This document shows, one piece after another, positions 35,622-45,336 of a DNA stretch of 48,495 nt. Made by a program: the position numbers and the translations under genes. The notes below the pieces were generated by a model that did not search any database, was not told the origin of the DNA, and saw only the letters and a list, made by a program, of their open reading frames with translations. This stretch comes from Psychrobacter sp. 5A.1 (GTDB taxonomy: Bacteria > Pseudomonadota > Gammaproteobacteria > Pseudomonadales > Moraxellaceae). The number at the start of each line of letters is the position of its first letter. Position 1 is the stretch's first letter. The DNA is taken from the NCBI RefSeq assembly GCF_030407455.1, contig NZ_JASDDJ010000024.1:1-48495 (forward strand), written 5' to 3'.

Positions 35622-37451
35622 CTACGTCATCATAGGGTTTGGGATATCGACATAAATAGACTGGGTTTCAACAGGTGCGGTCAGCTCATCGAGTGCATAG
35701 AGTCTGGTGAGTAGATTGCCCTTGAACGGCAATGTAGGGCTACGCAACAACAAGTCAAATAACGAACGATGTGGGTATTGTTGCTCTAACGCCATTAGAC
35801 ATTCTTTAAACGTCGTGATTAATGTCTCCTCACTCACAAGCTGAGTACGAGCAATAGCAGTGATAAGACCAAATATACTGTTGCCAACTAAATAATAGGC
35901 AAAGCGTGAGTCAGCAAAGTCTTCTGGAATGACACACTCTCCTTCGCTAATCAGCTCGGGATAAGCGTCAATGAGTGGCGTGGCGTACTCCGCAATATAG
36001 CCAAAGCCTTGATTGTCTCTGGCCCAAAATTTAGTAGGATAGCCGTCTTTTAGCTCAATCAGACTGTTTTGCTGATGTACCTCAAACCCAATACCATGCT
36101 GATAATACATATGAACCAGCGGTATAAAACCAACTTGCAAATAAGTATCAAACCATTGGATAGCCACCTGTTCTAGAGGTTCATCTGTCCGTTTATGGAT
36201 AGACTTAAACAATGTCTCTAAGCGATTGGTAAGACGAGTTGGATGGTCTTGGCTTAGGCTGGCAAGATTGGTGACTTGCGTCTCTTCTGTAAACGGGTTA
36301 TCACGTAGGATACAAATGGTCTCATCAATGATTTTTCCATCCACACGTAAGGCAATCCAAGCAGGATCATTCAATACCGCAATCGTAGGGTATTCGGTTT
36401 TGAGCTGAGTACCATAGTCGCTACGCCAGATTCGGCAGGCATGCATACCGCGTTTACATTCTTTGGGCAGGTTAATCCGCACCGAATTGGTAATCGCCAC
36501 AGACAACGACAGTTTAAACATCCAAGGCGCATCAAAGGCCGCTAGCGTGCGTACTGATGTAGTCGGATGCAGATACCAACCGAGCTCACCCAAGTCAAAC
36601 AATTGGCCTTGTTCTAGCAGTTTTTGATACCACGACTGCTGCTGCAAAAACCTTGCTTGCCAAGGGTGTAATGGCAACAGCTTATAGTCAGGATGCTCAT
36701 CGACAAGTTGCTGCTGATAGCCACTCATATCAGCTTTTAGTTTTGATTTGAGCGCTGTGGTAATGCTATCGCCATCTACGAATTCTTCTGTAATGCAGCT
36801 GGGGTGCACTAGCCAATAATGCAGCTGGGTTTTGCTATTGGTCTCGGGCGCATACTTCGCCCACTCAGCACCATAAAAACCAGCACGGCCTTTGGGTGTA
36901 GGATGCATGGCATGACCGTAAATAAGGTTTTGTTCAGTCTGAATAAAGTCTTGCTGATAGTCAATGATGTCATCAATCTCATCATTGCGATGCTCTAAAA
37001 TAATCTGTAGCCCCTCATAACTCTCAATCCAGCGCTTTAATACACCATTGGCATCTAGCGTCGCTTTCTCTTTATAACGATGCACGATGTCTTCAATAAT
37101 CAAAGACGCTAAACTCATAGCAGAGGATTTTATCCATCGGCTGTTTTGCAAAGGGTCGTCCAGTTGCGTGTCTAATTTTGAGTCTGATCGTATGCTGACC
37201 TGCTTATTTAATGTAAGCGGCGTGCCCGCCAAACGATGCTGACCCAATTGGCTCACGCTATCGACAGGTACGACCATTACCGTGTTCGAAGGCAATAGCA
37301 TTAGCACTAATAGAGGCTTGTTTTGTGAGGCCTGCTTCTGTATATCATCCTGCTGCTCTACGGCAATAATATCGCCGCGCCCAGTCTCAAAACAGTAAGC
37401 ATTGATTAGATTTTGTAGTGTAAGTCGATCAAGCGTTTTATGCTGCATCAT
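35622..37451 (-). CDS. NIS siderophore synthetase (RhbC-like)
   Basis: A 609-residue IucA/IucC-family enzyme. The ATP loop is MHPTPKGRAGF, followed by LLPLHPWQARFL, TTSVRTLAAF, VRINLPKECKRG, and the C-terminal block FEVHQQNSLIELKDGYP. By position after dat and ddc it corresponds to RhbC, which would form the first citrate amide. A TTG or ATG farther upstream is in frame (37466-37469), but the ATG at 37451 has GGAAGA at good spacing and starts one base after the ddc stop, giving tight coupling. Confidence 0.87.
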   Translation of the reverse strand: MMQHKTLDRLTLQNLINAYCFETGRGDIIAVEQQDDIQKQASQNKPLLVLMLLPSNTVMVVPVDSVSQLGQHRLAGTPLTLNKQVSIRSDSKLDTQLDDPLQNSRWIKSSAMSLASLIIEDIVHRYKEKATLDANGVLKRWIESYEGLQIILEHRNDEIDDIIDYQQDFIQTEQNLIYGHAMHPTPKGRAGFYGAEWAKYAPETNSKTQLHYWLVHPSCITEEFVDGDSITTALKSKLKADMSGYQQQLVDEHPDYKLLPLHPWQARFLQQQSWYQKLLEQGQLFDLGELGWYLHPTTSVRTLAAFDAPWMFKLSLSVAITNSVRINLPKECKRGMHACRIWRSDYGTQLKTEYPTIAVLNDPAWIALRVDGKIIDETICILRDNPFTEETQVTNLASLSQDHPTRLTNRLETLFKSIHKRTDEPLEQVAIQWFDTYLQVGFIPLVHMYYQHGIGFEVHQQNSLIELKDGYPTKFWARDNQGFGYIAEYATPLIDAYPELISEGECVIPEDFADSRFAYYLVGNSIFGLITAIARTQLVSEETLITTFKECLMALEQQYPHRSLFDLLLRSPTLPFKGNLLTRLYALDELTAPVETQSIYVDIPNPMMT

Positions 37452-37452
37452 G

Positions 37453-38958
37453 TTATTTCTTCCCATCAACGTTCAGGTTGTCAGAATTGAGTCGGTTAAA
37501 ACCAGCAATAGCCATCTGCTCAATGATGTCTGCAATATCATTGATTTGGGTATTGGGATTTAGAATGGTGAATTTAAGGCAAAGGCGCTGCTCAAACTGG
37601 GTGGTGGCTACATTGGCAATGTTATTGACCAATAATTCTTGTGCAATGTGGCGATTGAGCTGTGCGAGTTGGTCATCAGATAGCGCGGTATCTTTAGGTG
37701 TAAAGTAAAACAAAACACTGCTGATAATAGGCTCATGTACCAGTACAAAATTTTCATTTGCATCAATTAGCTGTGCCGCTTGCTTGGCGGTATCCAGACA
37801 GCTATCAATCAAAGTTGCATAGTCATCCGTTCCCAGTAAGTCCAGCGCCATCCACAGTTTTAAGGCATCGAATCGGCGTGTGGTCTGCAAAGAGTACGTC
37901 ACCAAGTTTGGAATATTGTCTTGTTCGTCATCAGCAGAGTTTAGATATTCGCTATGATGGCGAATACTCTCAAAATTTTGATTGTCTCGTAAGAGAAAAG
38001 CACCACAGCTAATCGGCAAGAAGAAATGTTTGTGAAAGTCCAAGGTGATAGAGTCAGCTTGATTCAGACCCTCAATTAAGTGTCGATAGCGCTGTGATAG
38101 TAGCAATGCCCCGCCCCATGCCGCATCGACATGTAGCCATATCTGTTCATCACGGCAGATTTTACCAATAGACATTAGAGGATCAATAGCACCCAAGTCC
38201 GTTGTGCCAGCGGTTGCGATGATGGCCATCACATTGTCAGCACCCAGCTTATCTATCTGATGTTGTAAATCAGACATCAGCATGGCACCTGATGCATCGG
38301 TCGCTATTTTAATGACGGATTTTTGACCTAAACCTAATAGCGCCGCGTTTTTTTCGATAGAAAAGTGCGCTTGGTCTGAGCACAGGATTGCGCCAACAGA
38401 CTGACCCATCAGACCATCCTTTTGCACATCAACGCCCTTAGCTTTATAGAATTGATTGCGTGCTAGGAGTAGACCCATCAAATTACTTTGCGTACCGCCA
38501 CTGGTAAAGACACCACCAGCGTTATGGCCTATCTGTTCATCAAAGAGGGCACCAGAGATGTCATCAAACTGACAACGTTGACACAGCCAATGGATTAAGT
38601 CTTTTTCGATATAGGTCGCTGCTGGGCTTTGGTTCCACGAGTCCATACTTTGGTTCGTGGCCGCTATAATCATCTCAGCAATCTGACCGATGACCAGTGT
38701 GGGTGGATGTAAGTGGGCTAAGCAATTCGCATTGGCCGTCGACACACAACTGGGTAAAAACTTACTTTGAATATCAGCGAGTATCGTGTCGATGTCTCGG
38801 CCTTGCTCACGGATGCTAAAGGCATTGGTTGCTTGCACTTGTTGCGGTGTGCCGCCCAAATACACGTTATTATCGTCTAGCCACTGTTTGATAACAGCGC
38901 TGGTTTTTTGCATATGCGTGACATATTGTTCACTGGTTTGCTGGTTTAATAAATGCAA
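37453..38958 (-). CDS. ddc: L-2,4-diaminobutyrate decarboxylase
   Basis: A 501-residue group-II PLP decarboxylase. GGVFTSGGTQSNL (about 148-160), HVDAAWGG (276-283) and the PLP Lys310 in LDFHKHFFLP can be seen. It matches the RhbB/Acinetobacter Ddc type that converts L-2,4-diaminobutyrate to 1,3-diaminopropane. The apparent start is TTG (38958) preceded by GAGGA; the next in-frame ATG is residue 16. It sits 129 bp after dat and gives the diamine building block of the siderophore. Confidence 0.9.
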   Translation of the reverse strand: MHLLNQQTSEQYVTHMQKTSAVIKQWLDDNNVYLGGTPQQVQATNAFSIREQGRDIDTILADIQSKFLPSCVSTANANCLAHLHPPTLVIGQIAEMIIAATNQSMDSWNQSPAATYIEKDLIHWLCQRCQFDDISGALFDEQIGHNAGGVFTSGGTQSNLMGLLLARNQFYKAKGVDVQKDGLMGQSVGAILCSDQAHFSIEKNAALLGLGQKSVIKIATDASGAMLMSDLQHQIDKLGADNVMAIIATAGTTDLGAIDPLMSIGKICRDEQIWLHVDAAWGGALLLSQRYRHLIEGLNQADSITLDFHKHFFLPISCGAFLLRDNQNFESIRHHSEYLNSADDEQDNIPNLVTYSLQTTRRFDALKLWMALDLLGTDDYATLIDSCLDTAKQAAQLIDANENFVLVHEPIISSVLFYFTPKDTALSDDQLAQLNRHIAQELLVNNIANVATTQFEQRLCLKFTILNPNTQINDIADIIEQMAIAGFNRLNSDNLNVDGKK

Positions 38959-39087
38959 AATGTCCTCACCCGTCCTATTCTACGATTGTATAAATCGAAA
39001 ATAAGTGACTTATTATTAGAGTCGTTATTAGAGTTGTTATCAGAGTTTTTTTATAAATGTGTGAATCATGCTAAGGCGCTGGCAATA

Positions 39088-40437
39088 CTATTGATTGTCT
39101 TCTAGCGCCATATCGAGCCTTTGCAAGACTTGCTGCAGCTCATCTTTGGTTATATTAAGGGGCGGTAACAACCGCAGTACGGTGCCACCGCGACCGCCCT
39201 TTTCAATCACCAATCCATGTTTGAAACACGCTTGTTGGATTTTGGCAGCCACATCGCTGTCTGCTGGATAGCTACCGTCATTTTGCTTAGGTAGGCTGGG
39301 ATTGACAATCTCTATGCCAATCATGAGACCACGCCCTCTGACTTGGCCCATTTTTGGATAGCGCTGTTGGCGTATTTTTAGCTGCGACATGAACCATGCG
39401 CCTATTTCTAAAACATAATCAGCAACGTTATTGTCTTTTAAGTAATTGAGGGTGGCAAGGCCAGTCGCCATGGCTAATTGATTGCCTCTAAACGTACCAG
39501 AATGATTGCCCGCCTGCCATACATCGTATTGTTTTTTGATACCCAGTACCGCAAGTGGCAGACCACCACCGATTGCTTTTGACATCACAATCATGTCGGG
39601 ATCAATATCCGCATATTGATAAGCGAACCAACGTCCTGTGCGGCAAAACCCTGTTTGCACTTCATCAATAATCAGCATGATGCCTAGCTCTTTTGTCACT
39701 CGGCGCACATGCTTCAGCCATTCTATGGGCGCAGGGTTGACACCGCCTTCCCCTTGTATGACTTCCAAAATGACCGCGGCTGGTTTCACCACACCGCTCT
39801 CTACATCTTTTAAGAAGTTTTCAAAGTAGCGCATATGGGCGTGGATGCTTTGCTCAAAAGGCAAGCCAAACGCGCAGCGATACATATTGGGATAAGGCAA
39901 GAACTGTACCGAGCTCATCAGACCTTCGATACCTTGTTTAGGTGCCAAGTTCCCTGTCACAGCCAGCGCGCCATGCGTCATACCATGATAGCCACCGCTA
40001 AAGCTAACAACACCTGAACGACCAGTGACTTGTTTGGCGAGTTTAATAGCCGCTTCTACCGCATCAGCGCCTGTCGGCCCGCAAAACTGCAAGCAATACT
40101 CATCGCTATTGGTAGCGAGTAACTTATACATAAACTCGCTGAATTTGTCTTTTAACGGTGTGGTAATGTCCAATGTATGCATCGGTAGGTTGCTGTCTAA
40201 TAGCACTTTGATACTTTCTGTGACTACGGGATGATTGTGTCCAAGTGCCAGCGTGCCAGCGCCTGATAGACAGTCGATATACTCATTACCTTCCACATCG
40301 GTAATCCACGCCCCTTTGGCTGATTGAATCGCAAAAGGTAGCTTACGTGGATAACTGCGAACCTTCGATTCAAATTTTTCTTGACGATGTAAGTAGCATT
40401 CGTTATCAAGTGGTTCGTCTAAGAGGATCGTGTCCAT
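39088..40437 (-). CDS. dat: L-2,4-diaminobutyrate:2-oxoglutarate aminotransferase
   Basis: A 449-residue class-III aminotransferase. It has [16 protein letters not shown] (about 120-135), [13 protein letters not shown] (256-268) and PLP Lys287 in [13 protein letters not shown]. The form is typical of RhbA/Dat/EctB enzymes that make L-2,4-diaminobutyrate from aspartate semialdehyde with glutamate. It is the first gene of the main biosynthetic set, with the best Fur-box-like site of the window 100-120 bases upstream. The dat-ddc pair commits the pathway to 1,3-diaminopropane. Confidence 0.9.
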   Translation of the reverse strand: MDTILLDEPLDNECYLHRQEKFESKVRSYPRKLPFAIQSAKGAWITDVEGNEYIDCLSGAGTLALGHNHPVVTESIKVLLDSNLPMHTLDITTPLKDKFSEFMYKLLATNSDEYCLQFCGPTGADAVEAAIKLAKQVTGRSGVVSFSGGYHGMTHGALAVTGNLAPKQGIEGLMSSVQFLPYPNMYRCAFGLPFEQSIHAHMRYFENFLKDVESGVVKPAAVILEVIQGEGGVNPAPIEWLKHVRRVTKELGIMLIIDEVQTGFCRTGRWFAYQYADIDPDMIVMSKAIGGGLPLAVLGIKKQYDVWQAGNHSGTFRGNQLAMATGLATLNYLKDNNVADYVLEIGAWFMSQLKIRQQRYPKMGQVRGRGLMIGIEIVNPSLPKQNDGSYPADSDVAAKIQQACFKHGLVIEKGGRGGTVLRLLPPLNITKDELQQVLQRLDMALEDNQ

Positions 40438-40746
40438 AGCTTCAGCCTTGTTATTGTCAGTCGTCTTGGGTAAACATTCAAAAGTAAATTTTGACGCTTA
40501 CTTCTTAAAATACTGTTTTCTTATATTGAATGATAATATAAATGATAATCATTATCTTTAATGCGGTGTAGTATCTACTACCTATGATTTGCTGTCAACC
40601 CAATTTATTGGTTTTTCGAGAGGTAAAAATAATAAAGAAAAGTGTTTTGGTGACCATCACAGACCGTCGACCGCTCAGTGACACACAGCCAATAAGCACA
40701 GACAGTTCTAAAACCATCTATGCTCGCTTGAATTATTTGCTAGTAG
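40438..40746. other. Intergenic region upstream of dat
   Basis: A 309-bp gap between the co-directional importer permease (ends 40747) and dat. It holds the dat promoter and the Fur-box-like site at 40538-40556. I see no MITE, terminator or RNA gene in it. Confidence 0.5.
40538..40556 (-). promoter_or_regulatory. Fur box before dat
   Basis: ATAAATGATAATCATTATC matches 17 of 19 positions of the Fur consensus GATAATGATAATCATTATC. An overlapping GATAATATAAATGATAAT on its left could hold a second dimer. It lies about 100 bases upstream of the dat ATG. Confidence 0.85.
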
Positions 40747-42924
40747 CTATCTAAAGGCTGAGGCTGGCACCTTACGAATGAGCCATAAAAAGTAGCCACC
40801 ACCAATAATGGCAGCAATCGTACCCGCCGGTAGCTCATAAGGGAAAATAACATAACGACCAATCCAATCTGCTATTACCATCACGCCTGCCCCTAAAAGT
40901 GCAGCTAATGGCAATTGTCGTTCAAGCTTGACGGCACCGAGTGAAGTAGCCAAATGTGGCACCATCAAACCAATAAAGCTCAACGGGCCAACGGCAAGTG
41001 TACTGGCCGTACTAAGCGCTGCCACTAATGCCAATAGCGACAAGGTAACTGGCGTGACTGCCACACCTAGATTACGCGCCACACCTGCACCTAACCCAAG
41101 AACTCGCAAAGGTTTAATCAGCAGTAAACTGAGTGCAAATAAGATAGATGCAATACCAATGAGATACCATACCGTACTGGGCTGGGCGCTATAAGTTGTC
41201 CCTGATAGCCAGCTGAGCATCGCCTCTAAACGCGGGTCTCCTGAGAGCTTGACCATATGCATCACCCCATCCATCATGGCGGCAATGCCTATGCCCACCA
41301 ATAATAAATAACCTGAGCTGACCCTGCGTGCTAGCCAAATAATCAATAGCAGCACAGCCATCGCACCTGACAATCCTGAGATTAATAGCGTCCCTGCTCC
41401 AGCGGATAGCCCTAAACTTGGTAATAATAAAAACCCTAAAATGACCCCAAGTGCGGCACCCGAACTGACACCCAATACCTCAGGACTGGCCATGGGGTTA
41501 CGCGTTAAAGTTTGCAGTAGCACGCCTGCAACTGCCAACATCAAGCCTGTGGCCGCAGCGCTCAAACTACGAGGTAAGCGGTACTGCTGAGTGAGCGCCC
41601 AGTCTGTACTGAGCCCCCAACCATTAATGTCTTGTACAAAAAGACAAGCCAGCAGGATAAGGGCGAGCACCCCAACACCCCATCGCCAAAATGCAATGGA
41701 TGTATGCTTACCCGCAAGCATAGGCGTCACTGTCTCTATCCGCTCGCGACGCTGACGCAACATCAACCAAATAATCAACGGTGCACCCAAGATACCTGTC
41801 ATGGCACCAGCTGGAATTTGCATATCAAGTATTGGCTCAAGCAATAATGCGACATTACTGGTCAACAATAACAGCAGCGCTCCCAACCCAAATGCTGCGG
41901 CCAAACGCTTACCAATAGAAGAAATGCCCAGTGCATTGACCAAACTTGCCGCACCAAGACCAATGAATCCAATCAAGCCAACTTCACTAATCACTAAAGC
42001 AGTCACAATTGCCACAATCAACACGACAAGTGCGCGAATACCATTAATAGGAACGCCCAAACGTTTTGCTTGGGTGTCATCTAGACTCATGATGGTCAAT
42101 GGTTTTAATAAGGGCAGACATACTATCGCCATCAACGCTGCAGTAACGACTAACGCGATACTGGTATGCCAACTGTTTTGTGCCAAAAACCCAGCCGCCC
42201 ATGACAGCATGCCATTACTACGCTCAGCGAAAAACAACACCAATACATTGGCCACGGCTGCCAGCAAAATATTGACCACCAAACCAGCCAGTATCAAAAT
42301 CAATGGGTTAAACCGACTGGGTGCTGATAACGCAAACACTAGACTCATACTGATGATAGCCCCCACAAAGGCCACATAAAGTCCGCCATAAATGGCCAAG
42401 CTTGGCAAAAACAACGTGACGATGAGCATGGCCAACTGCGCACCAACGCCCACCCCTAGCGTCGTATCGGATGCTAAAGGGTTTTTTACCAATTGCTGTA
42501 GCAAAATACTGACCACGCCTAACAGCCCGCCAGCTAATAACGCCACCACACTGGTCGCCACGATATGCAGCTGTATCGCCATACTGGCAATGTCCAATTG
42601 CGAGCTTGGTATCAACAAATCACGGAATGGGCGCGTCCATTCTTGATCTATCAGTACCCAACTGCTCCATAATGATAGAGCCGTTAATCCGATGAGCATG
42701 ACCCACAGTCGCCAAGATATATTGGTAAATAGAGAAGTTTGAGGTTTGGGTTGATTCGGTGGCGGCGATGACTGTTTTAATGATGACGTTGATGACGTTG
42801 ATGACGTTGATGAGGGTTTTGAAACCGTTGCTGATTGAGAGGCTGATGTCATAGTATGAGCACTATCGGTGTGGTTATTGAGGTGATTATTGTGGTTGTT
42901 GTGAGTGTCTACATTGGCGCTCAT
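40747..42924 (-). CDS. FhuB-type fused iron-siderophore ABC permease
   Basis: A 725-residue protein with two tandem FecCD domains (about 70-390 and 405-720), as in FhuB (about 660 aa), so one chain can supply both halves of the importer membrane pore. Repeated landmarks are NPLASDTTLGVGVGAQLAML in half 1 and NPMASPEVLGVSSGAALGVI in half 2. A C-terminal GPLSFIGLMVPHLA is also present. The first 65 residues form an unusual Asn/His/Ser/Thr/Pro-rich cytoplasmic leader partly encoded by a 9-bp tandem repeat. The ATG overlaps the stop of the binding-protein gene (ATGA). Confidence 0.9.
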   Translation of the reverse strand: MSANVDTHNNHNNHLNNHTDSAHTMTSASQSATVSKPSSTSSTSSTSSLKQSSPPPNQPKPQTSLFTNISWRLWVMLIGLTALSLWSSWVLIDQEWTRPFRDLLIPSSQLDIASMAIQLHIVATSVVALLAGGLLGVVSILLQQLVKNPLASDTTLGVGVGAQLAMLIVTLFLPSLAIYGGLYVAFVGAIISMSLVFALSAPSRFNPLILILAGLVVNILLAAVANVLVLFFAERSNGMLSWAAGFLAQNSWHTSIALVVTAALMAIVCLPLLKPLTIMSLDDTQAKRLGVPINGIRALVVLIVAIVTALVISEVGLIGFIGLGAASLVNALGISSIGKRLAAAFGLGALLLLLTSNVALLLEPILDMQIPAGAMTGILGAPLIIWLMLRQRRERIETVTPMLAGKHTSIAFWRWGVGVLALILLACLFVQDINGWGLSTDWALTQQYRLPRSLSAAATGLMLAVAGVLLQTLTRNPMASPEVLGVSSGAALGVILGFLLLPSLGLSAGAGTLLISGLSGAMAVLLLIIWLARRVSSGYLLLVGIGIAAMMDGVMHMVKLSGDPRLEAMLSWLSGTTYSAQPSTVWYLIGIASILFALSLLLIKPLRVLGLGAGVARNLGVAVTPVTLSLLALVAALSTASTLAVGPLSFIGLMVPHLATSLGAVKLERQLPLAALLGAGVMVIADWIGRYVIFPYELPAGTIAAIIGGGYFLWLIRKVPASAFR
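42781..42813. repeat. 9-bp tandem repeat in the permease N-terminal coding region
   Basis: The unit TGATGACGT is repeated three times, plus a partial copy, inside the fused permease gene. It encodes a Ser-Ser-Thr repeat (SSTSSTSSTSS). A period of nine keeps the frame when copy number changes. Confidence 0.85.
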
Positions 42925-43934
42925 AGTACTTCCCCGCCTTTTAATGAAACTTCTGACAAGTTATTTGCTAGGCTGACCAATGACGACATCCCGCCATAAA
43001 TCCATACTGGTGGTAGCTCGCCCACACAGCGGGTATTGCCATAACCTAGGCGCTGCCAAATCAAGCTGTCATCAATTTCAGCTCTAGTGATTGGGCTTAA
43101 TGGATCGATAATTAACAAGCAGGTCTCATCATCTAGTTTTGTCAAATCTCCCATTCTTATCGGCACAAATCCCCACTGATTACCCTTGCCCAATACCACA
43201 AGCTCTTTGTCCATTTGTTTTAAGGCAGGTTGAAACAAACTGTTTGCCACATACATACGCATATTATTGGCATCCGCAAACTGTACCACCGCAAACTTTT
43301 TGACTTTTGGATAGCGCTGCTGAAATTTTTGACTGGCATGACGGATATCTTTTTGACTTTGTGCAATATAGTCTTCAGCCATTTTTGGGTTGTCAATGAG
43401 TGCACCTAGCTCTCGCGTTGGTTCGGTATAGTCCGTCCACGTTGCTGTCTCTCCTTTTGCCGCAGACATCACAGATTCTGCAGGCACATCGCCGTATAAG
43501 TTGCGTGCATGCTCATAAAAGTAGTTGTCTATGACCATATCGACAGGCAGTTGAGCGATTAGCTCAGCATTGGGCTGATAGCGGATGCCTAAGTCTGTTA
43601 TTGACGTCGGCAGCTTAGGGCTACCAACCCATCTGTCCCAAACCCTCACATCGCCTGTCGCAATCGGCGCATGCCCCATCGCTGTCAAAGTCGCCGCATT
43701 ACCCCAGTCAGGAGAGACGATGTTGAGTCTATCACTGTGACGGTTTTCTGCTTTTGAGGTAAGAGTAGACGATGATTCATCGAGCTGATCCGTATTTTTT
43801 TGCGTGGGTGTTGGGCTATCACAGGCTGTCAATACTAAGCACAATGAGAGAAAAAACCACTTAAATACTGTCACAGTAGCTGACGTGACTGTTGGATACT
43901 TGGATGATTGTTCTGTATAAAAAAGAGGAAGCAT
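42921..43934 (-). CDS. Iron-siderophore-binding lipoprotein (FhuD-like)
   Basis: A 337-residue class-III periplasmic binding protein. The signal sequence ends in the lipobox LTAC (about residues 35-38), so it is predicted to be membrane-anchored. The body has SPDWGNAATLTAMGHAPIATGDVRVW, typical of the first lobe of FhuD-like proteins, and NAELIAQLPVDMVIDNYFY. It delivers Fe-siderophore to the fused permease. It sits between the ATPase and permease genes, overlapping the permease start by 4 bases. An ATG nearer the signal core could be the true start. Confidence 0.85.
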   Translation of the reverse strand: MLPLFYTEQSSKYPTVTSATVTVFKWFFLSLCLVLTACDSPTPTQKNTDQLDESSSTLTSKAENRHSDRLNIVSPDWGNAATLTAMGHAPIATGDVRVWDRWVGSPKLPTSITDLGIRYQPNAELIAQLPVDMVIDNYFYEHARNLYGDVPAESVMSAAKGETATWTDYTEPTRELGALIDNPKMAEDYIAQSQKDIRHASQKFQQRYPKVKKFAVVQFADANNMRMYVANSLFQPALKQMDKELVVLGKGNQWGFVPIRMGDLTKLDDETCLLIIDPLSPITRAEIDDSLIWQRLGYGNTRCVGELPPVWIYGGMSSLVSLANNLSEVSLKGGEVL

Positions 43935-43984
43935 AGAAGCATATCTTTGTAAGCGAGTTAGAAATAAGAAGCAATAATTAGAGG

Positions 43985-44749
43985 CTAAGCGACTGCGACA
44001 GGCTGCCCAGTAATGGGATGACTGAGTAATTGCATATCGACATTAAAAATATCGTGTAGCACGGTAGGTTGCATGGTGCTGGCGATATCACCGTTGTGAC
44101 ACACTCGGCCATTTTTCAGCGCAATGATTCGATCCGCATACTGCGCGGCCAAATTAATATCATGGATAATAATTACCACGCTCAAGCCTTGCTCGTCCAC
44201 CAAACGACGAATGAGCTGAATGACCTCGATTTGATAATGCATATCGAGGGCAGCAAGTGGCTCATCGAGCAACAGGTAACGGGTATCCTGTGCCAGACAC
44301 ATGGCAAGCCAAGCACGAGCGCGCTCACCACCTGATAGCGTGGCCGTGATTCGATCAGCGAAGGCTTCGGTTTGAGTCACCTTTAATGCTTGTGCCACTT
44401 TATCTTTATCAATTTGGGTGGGCTTTTGCAGCCATTTTTGATGGGGATAGCGCCCTAGCATGACCAACTCACGCACCGTGAATCCAGCAGCTTCTGGCAA
44501 CTGCTGCGGCAGATATGCCATTTGCCGCGCCAGTTCTTTATTGCCGTAATCATTAATACTGTGCTCATCTAATGTGATAGTGCCGCTACTACTTGCCATT
44601 TCGCCCGCTAACGCTTTTATCAAGGTCGACTTGCCAGAGCCATTATGCCCAACCAAAGCCACCAATTGATTGGTATCAATCTCACAGCTCACATTGTCTA
44701 ATAGAGTATTTCCTTGACGGTTGATAGTCAGTTGATCTGCACGTAGCAT
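43985..44749 (-). CDS. Iron-siderophore ABC transporter ATPase (FhuC-like)
   Basis: A 254-residue ABC ATPase with Walker A GHNGSGKST, Q-loop YLPQQLP, signature LSGGERARAW, Walker B YLLLDEPLAALD, and the H-loop HDINLAAQYADRII, the form seen in FecE/FhuC/FepC proteins. Two in-frame ATGs exist at 44761 and 44749; the second has GAGAG upstream. It is the first gene of the importer operon (ATPase, binding protein, permease) and follows a Fur-box-like site. Confidence 0.88.
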   Translation of the reverse strand: MLRADQLTINRQGNTLLDNVSCEIDTNQLVALVGHNGSGKSTLIKALAGEMASSSGTITLDEHSINDYGNKELARQMAYLPQQLPEAAGFTVRELVMLGRYPHQKWLQKPTQIDKDKVAQALKVTQTEAFADRITATLSGGERARAWLAMCLAQDTRYLLLDEPLAALDMHYQIEVIQLIRRLVDEQGLSVVIIIHDINLAAQYADRIIALKNGRVCHNGDIASTMQPTVLHDIFNVDMQLLSHPITGQPVAVA

Positions 44750-44872
44750 ATAAGCTCTCATTATTGATAAAGGTATATTTAATAAAAATCATTGCTTATC
44801 GATTATTGGTGATAGCTCAATTTTTTGATGATCAAACAGCAATAAAAACTGATTTTACTCGTAAACGATAAC

Positions 44873-44891
44873 AAAAACAATTATCATTAAC
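44873..44891 (-). promoter_or_regulatory. Fur-box-like site before the importer operon
   Basis: Read on the minus strand, GTTAATGATAATTGTTTTT matches 14 of 19 positions of the Fur consensus, including the AATGATAAT core. It lies about 110-140 bases upstream of the ATPase start. Confidence 0.6.
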
Positions 44892-44977
44892 TAAAAATCG
44901 CTCGCTTTACCTTCAATGCTACGCTGATGGTGAGTATGGGAGTGTTCCTAAAATACTTGGCTAACCCCTGCATATAC

Positions 44978-45151
44978 TAGGGCGTGTCCTCATTTTAAAA
45001 ATGGTGATAAAAATGAGATAAATCGCAGTCAAACAAGGAAAATAGCGCAGATAATATCGAGATATTAGTCAGCTATTTGACGCCATTTGGCAAGATTTAG
45101 CCATTTTTAACCCATTTAGATAACTATCGATTGAATTGAGGACATGCCCTA
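44978..45151 (+). repeat. Full-length MITE near the adhesin terminator
   Basis: A TA-flanked 174-bp copy, nearly identical to the one at 35389-35562 and in the same orientation. The left end is GGGCGTGTCCTCATTTT and the right end is AATTGAGGACATGCCC. It carries the internal TAATATCGAGATATTA palindrome. It lies upstream of the importer promoter and downstream of the adhesin gene. Confidence 0.9.
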
Positions 45152-45304
45152 GCTACAGTCAAAAAAGTCTAAAACGGATACATGGCAGCTGACTGCAGAT
45201 TGTACAAGTCGTACATCTAGGGATGGGTAACGCTGTAGTAGTTTAGGGTCTATTGAATATTGAATATTGCACCGATAAAGACTATCTATGACCTAAACCC
45301 ATAC

Positions 45305-45336
45305 AAAAAAACGCTCCCTTTTAGGAGCGTTTTTTT
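45305..45336. terminator. Rho-independent terminator of the adhesin gene
   Basis: AAAAAAACGCTCC, a short CTTTT loop, then AGGAGCGTTTTTTT: a GC-rich stem flanked by A- and T-runs, 18 bases after the adhesin stop on the minus strand. The symmetric flanks could serve both directions. Confidence 0.9.

Noticed and set aside
26916..40437. Aerobactin-type (iucABCD) assignment
   Set aside because: dat and ddc supply 1,3-diaminopropane, so the amine is unlikely to be lysine; gene content fits rhizobactin/acinetoferrin-type pathways better.
14152..45151. The dispersed repeats as a CRISPR array
   Set aside because: The units are 40-174 bp, scattered over tens of kilobases in both orientations with TA flanks and inverted ends, and there are no cas genes.
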